Assembly (NCBI GenBank): GCA_964594075.1
Contig: CAZQKW010000001.1
Span: 77,020 to 141,019, forward strand
Direction: 5' to 3'
Length of the DNA: 64,000 nt
DNA from: CAZQKW01 sp964594075
GTDB taxonomy: Bacteria; Desulfobacterota; WTBG01; CAIYCZ01
This document shows positions 61,495-64,000 of this stretch, piece by piece. The position numbers and the translations under genes were made by a program. Positions within the stretch are counted from its first letter, which is position 1, and each line of letters starts with the position of its first letter. The notes beneath the pieces were generated by a model. It made no database searches. It worked only from the letters and a program-made list of their open reading frames with translations, and was not told where the DNA came from.

Positions 61495-63927
61495 TCAATC
61501 GCAGTTTGTTTTCAGATTTTTCCTGAACGCACTACCGGTACCATTGAGTGCGCGCAACGATCTGTTCACTGCCGAAGCAGGGCCATAGAAATTTGTGGTG
61601 CCATTATGCTCAACTTCTTCCAGCATATACAGCCACCTCCTGCCGGGACGTGGAGGAACATCAGTGTAAAAGTATTGCGCACCCGCTGTGGGAGAACCCC
61701 GTGCCGGAATCAGCGATGAATTAATTTTTTCGTAATTGCCCTTTCCCGTCTTCGTCCGATAAATCGTCCGATAAAGATTAAACCCAGCGGTTCCCAATTC
61801 AGTCTCTGTGTCCCAGGCTATTATGACTCCGGTGCGTGTTGGTGTTGCGCTGAAGCGCGATATCTTAACAGCGGTGGGCGGTGTCCGGCCGGATTTTTCA
61901 GCAGTGAGGCGATTGCCCGTTCGGTCATAGGTGTAGCTGATTGATGAGCCGTCTGGATATAGTGCTGCAATGAGCCTTCCCAAAGGGTCATAACGATAGG
62001 CAATTGTATTACCCACAGGCTCCTGATTTTCTGCAATAAAAAATCCTATCCGCACAATATCAGTATAGATCGCTCCTGCGGTATGCACTTCAAGCTTAAC
62101 GGTAACCACTGGTTGATTAATGGTGGTCGTATCCCATGTTGCCAGGTCGCTGTTGAGTTGCGAACGATAAATCGGACCGGTCATCGAAGTCCATGAAGCG
62201 GGATTTTCTCCGCTGCCATATAAAATTTCATAATACTTGCCCGTTGCCGGCTGCGCCGTGCCAGTTATTATGATCGTAGCGCCCGGGGAAAAAAGACTTC
62301 CTGAAACAGGTTGGTCAATACGTGCCACCGTCTGATTACCGAGGGTGAGCATACCGCGCACCGGTGCTGCCGTTCCTGTATTATTTTCCGCTTCAATCCG
62401 GTAAAAACAAGTGCCGCCTACCACGCCGCCATTGGCTGCAACACCGTTCCATATAACCGTGTTAGCGGTTCCCTCTCCCGTTTTTGACCAGACAGTTTCC
62501 AATTGTTGGTTAACAATGCTCAACTTCCAGGTTGCCGATTGAGAAAGCGCAAAAGTAATTGACGTGTGACCGGTCAGCGGTTCAAATTGTTTGGGGTTTG
62601 CGCCTGCAGCGGTAATTTGAAACGGCTCGGTGAATTCTTCTTCAAGCCAGGGATCGTATCGCACGGTGTTTGAAACAACTGCAGAAGAACAGACATCATC
62701 GCCTGCTCCGTTCGGGGTGCCCCAGAAGTTGAGCGTTGCATCAATCGTTTTGTTATTATTCTGATCAATGAGATCGTAAAGAGCATTACCGTAGAAGTTG
62801 CAGGTACGAATTGAAGCAGTATCTGGATTTACACCATAAAACTTGATGCCATCGCTTTTGCTGTATCGAATGGTGGTATTCTGTATAGTGGCTGCAGCAG
62901 GGAGGCACTCATTAAAAACGACCCCAGCATCCAAGTGGGAGTTTGAATACTGCTCTTTATGCTCGCCGGCAGATTCTATAACGCAGTAGTTGAGACGGCT
63001 GTTCTCAGCGCTGGGAGTCCAGGTAAAGGTAATGCCATCCCAGTACCGGCCGGGAGCAACAGAAGTAAAGATTATGGGTTGTTGTTTTGTTCCCTGCGCG
63101 TTCAGTATGCCCCATTGTTTATGATACGTGCTTCCTCCGCCAAGATTCAGACCAATTCCAGGATCAAATTTGATTATGGTGCCTGGCTCAATGGTGAGCG
63201 TTAAGGTTTTTCCCTCTTTATCCGGAACTTTTACATCCGTTTCCCGCACAATGTACGGTATCCCAAAATTATGCCAGGTCGTGTTTTCAAAAATATCGCG
63301 CCCGATAACCTCAATAGCCTGCTGGCCGTTGCCGGCAAATGTGTTGTCACCGTCAATACGCATGATCGCAAGAATACGCAGCGGGTATGTTCCATTTTCA
63401 AGAAAGCGGTTTCCGGCGCCAACTAAAGGGTTGGTGTTGTATCCGGCACAATATATCCCATAGTTGCCATTATGAGAAATTTCCGTACCCTCTATGCTGG
63501 GAAAACATGCTCCATTTCCGGTACTGGTAGTATATATATTTATGCCATGTTCGTTGTTGCCCGTGATGAGGCAACTTATAACGGAACCCAAGCAGCTTAT
63601 ATTACTGTCGGCACGCGCAACATAAAGGCCGTCATGAAAACTGGCGCGCAGGGTGCAGTGTTCTAAACGAACATCAGCACTAAACAGCGACAGATTCGCC
63701 GGGCCCCCATACGTGGCGTCCCCGGTGCCTCCATATTCAATAATGCAGTGCTTCAGCATGCTCAAAGGATTGCCGCTGCACTGCTGCGAGGAGTTCCATC
63801 TGAACTGTATTCCGTCCCAGTACTGACCCGGAACATTCGTGGTGAAGATAATGGAATTGCTCTGGCTGCCTTGGGCATTTAAAATACCGTATTGTTTCTG
63901 ATACGTGCTGCCTGAACCGAATCGCAT
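61495..63927 (-). CDS. Beta-helix / FlgD-like / YD-repeat surface protein, N-terminally truncated
   Basis: 810 codons without a signal peptide. Two copies of a beta-helix-type module start GSTYQKQYGILNAQGSQ and GSTYHKQWGILNAQGTK; then an FlgD-like Ig domain (VIWNGVAANGGVVGGTCFYR), two YD repeats (AYRYDPLGRLIAALYPDGSS, YTYDRTGNRL) and an FnIII-like end (IIAWDTETELGTAGFNLYR). Homology to the module continues upstream of ATG 63927 (ETINKFNPGTG) until a stop at about 63975, so the gene has lost or frameshifted its N-terminus, or the rest lies past the window. Its TGA is directly followed, in frame, by the rhs start region. Confidence 0.7.
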   Translation of the reverse strand: MRFGSGSTYQKQYGILNAQGSQSNSIIFTTNVPGQYWDGIQFRWNSSQQCSGNPLSMLKHCIIEYGGTGDATYGGPANLSLFSADVRLEHCTLRASFHDGLYVARADSNISCLGSVISCLITGNNEHGINIYTTSTGNGACFPSIEGTEISHNGNYGIYCAGYNTNPLVGAGNRFLENGTYPLRILAIMRIDGDNTFAGNGQQAIEVIGRDIFENTTWHNFGIPYIVRETDVKVPDKEGKTLTLTIEPGTIIKFDPGIGLNLGGGSTYHKQWGILNAQGTKQQPIIFTSVAPGRYWDGITFTWTPSAENSRLNYCVIESAGEHKEQYSNSHLDAGVVFNECLPAAATIQNTTIRYSKSDGIKFYGVNPDTASIRTCNFYGNALYDLIDQNNNKTIDATLNFWGTPNGAGDDVCSSAVVSNTVRYDPWLEEEFTEPFQITAAGANPKQFEPLTGHTSITFALSQSATWKLSIVNQQLETVWSKTGEGTANTVIWNGVAANGGVVGGTCFYRIEAENNTGTAAPVRGMLTLGNQTVARIDQPVSGSLFSPGATIIITGTAQPATGKYYEILYGSGENPASWTSMTGPIYRSQLNSDLATWDTTTINQPVVTVKLEVHTAGAIYTDIVRIGFFIAENQEPVGNTIAYRYDPLGRLIAALYPDGSSISYTYDRTGNRLTAEKSGRTPPTAVKISRFSATPTRTGVIIAWDTETELGTAGFNLYRTIYRTKTGKGNYEKINSSLIPARGSPTAGAQYFYTDVPPRPGRRWLYMLEEVEHNGTTNFYGPASAVNRSLRALNGTGSAFRKNLKTNCD

Positions 63928-64000
63928 GCCGGTTCCCGGATTGAACTTATTAATCGTCTCAAAATAGAATTAACATCACGCTGCATATTTAGTGGTTGCA

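Noticed and set aside
1..64000. CRISPR arrays, tRNA or rRNA genes
   Set aside because: No regularly spaced direct repeats, GTTCRANNC-containing cloverleaf or rRNA-like conserved stretch was noticed on either strand.

Overview
The window reads as a chromosomal segment of a Gram-negative bacterium with an outer membrane: there are lipoproteins, an OmpP1/FadL-like barrel, CsgG-like periplasmic domains and a secreted Rhs protein. The likely lifestyle is anaerobic, given FeoB with a DtxR/FeoA regulator, CCG-type Fe-S electron carriers, ferredoxin and VAO-type flavoproteins. The gene mix recalls Desulfobacterota or other deep-branching uncultured phyla, but no marker here fixes the taxonomy. No tRNA, rRNA or CRISPR array was seen.

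Region 1 (1-30 kb, mostly minus strand, housekeeping): the tail of a DUF3795 protein, a gamma-carbonic-anhydrase-like protein, a flavodoxin-fold reductase, an HD phosphohydrolase, an adenosine-specific-kinase-like protein, feoB with a DtxR-FeoA repressor, and a HAMP-GGDEF sensor. These are followed by the MoxR / DUF58 / BatD-like / two-VWA operon, dnaJ behind a 48-residue membrane ORF, a sigma-32-like factor, smpB and a DUF2723 membrane protein. Next come three envelope genes (CsgG-like lipoprotein, beta-barrel, and a cyclase-TPR-CsgG fusion) and recJ. A compact two-gene unit with its own promoter and terminator encodes a 37-residue leader-like peptide and a Cys-rich secreted protein (27.9-29.3 kb).

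Region 2 (30.3-37.8 kb): a complete F1Fo-ATP synthase operon, atpZ-I-B-E-F-H-A-G-D-C, on the minus strand, with a recognisable promoter and an intrinsic terminator. The c subunit lacks the Na+ signature, so proton coupling is expected.

Region 3 (39.3-52.1 kb): an accessory island bounded by two ~255-bp inverted copies of a decayed transposase-associated element. It carries a TetR regulator with two palindromic operators, four VAO-type FAD oxidases, a CCG-type Fe-S protein, a FixC/GGR-like flavoprotein with a ferredoxin, and an amidohydrolase. This is a plausible but uncharacterised oxidative catabolic pathway. Two oxidases share a 526-bp identical tract inside otherwise diverged genes, and a decayed amidohydrolase/oxidase remnant shows that the array has rearranged.

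Region 4 (52-64 kb): a polymorphic-toxin locus. A 1.5-kaa secreted Rhs protein ends in a phospholipase-A2-like domain and is followed by a small membrane protein (putative immunity). Beyond it lie an orphan PLA2-like C-terminus and several small membrane proteins that form paralogous families, one broken in a T10 tract. Upstream of rhs, and transcribed first, is a beta-helix/FlgD-like/YD-repeat protein that has lost its N-terminus.
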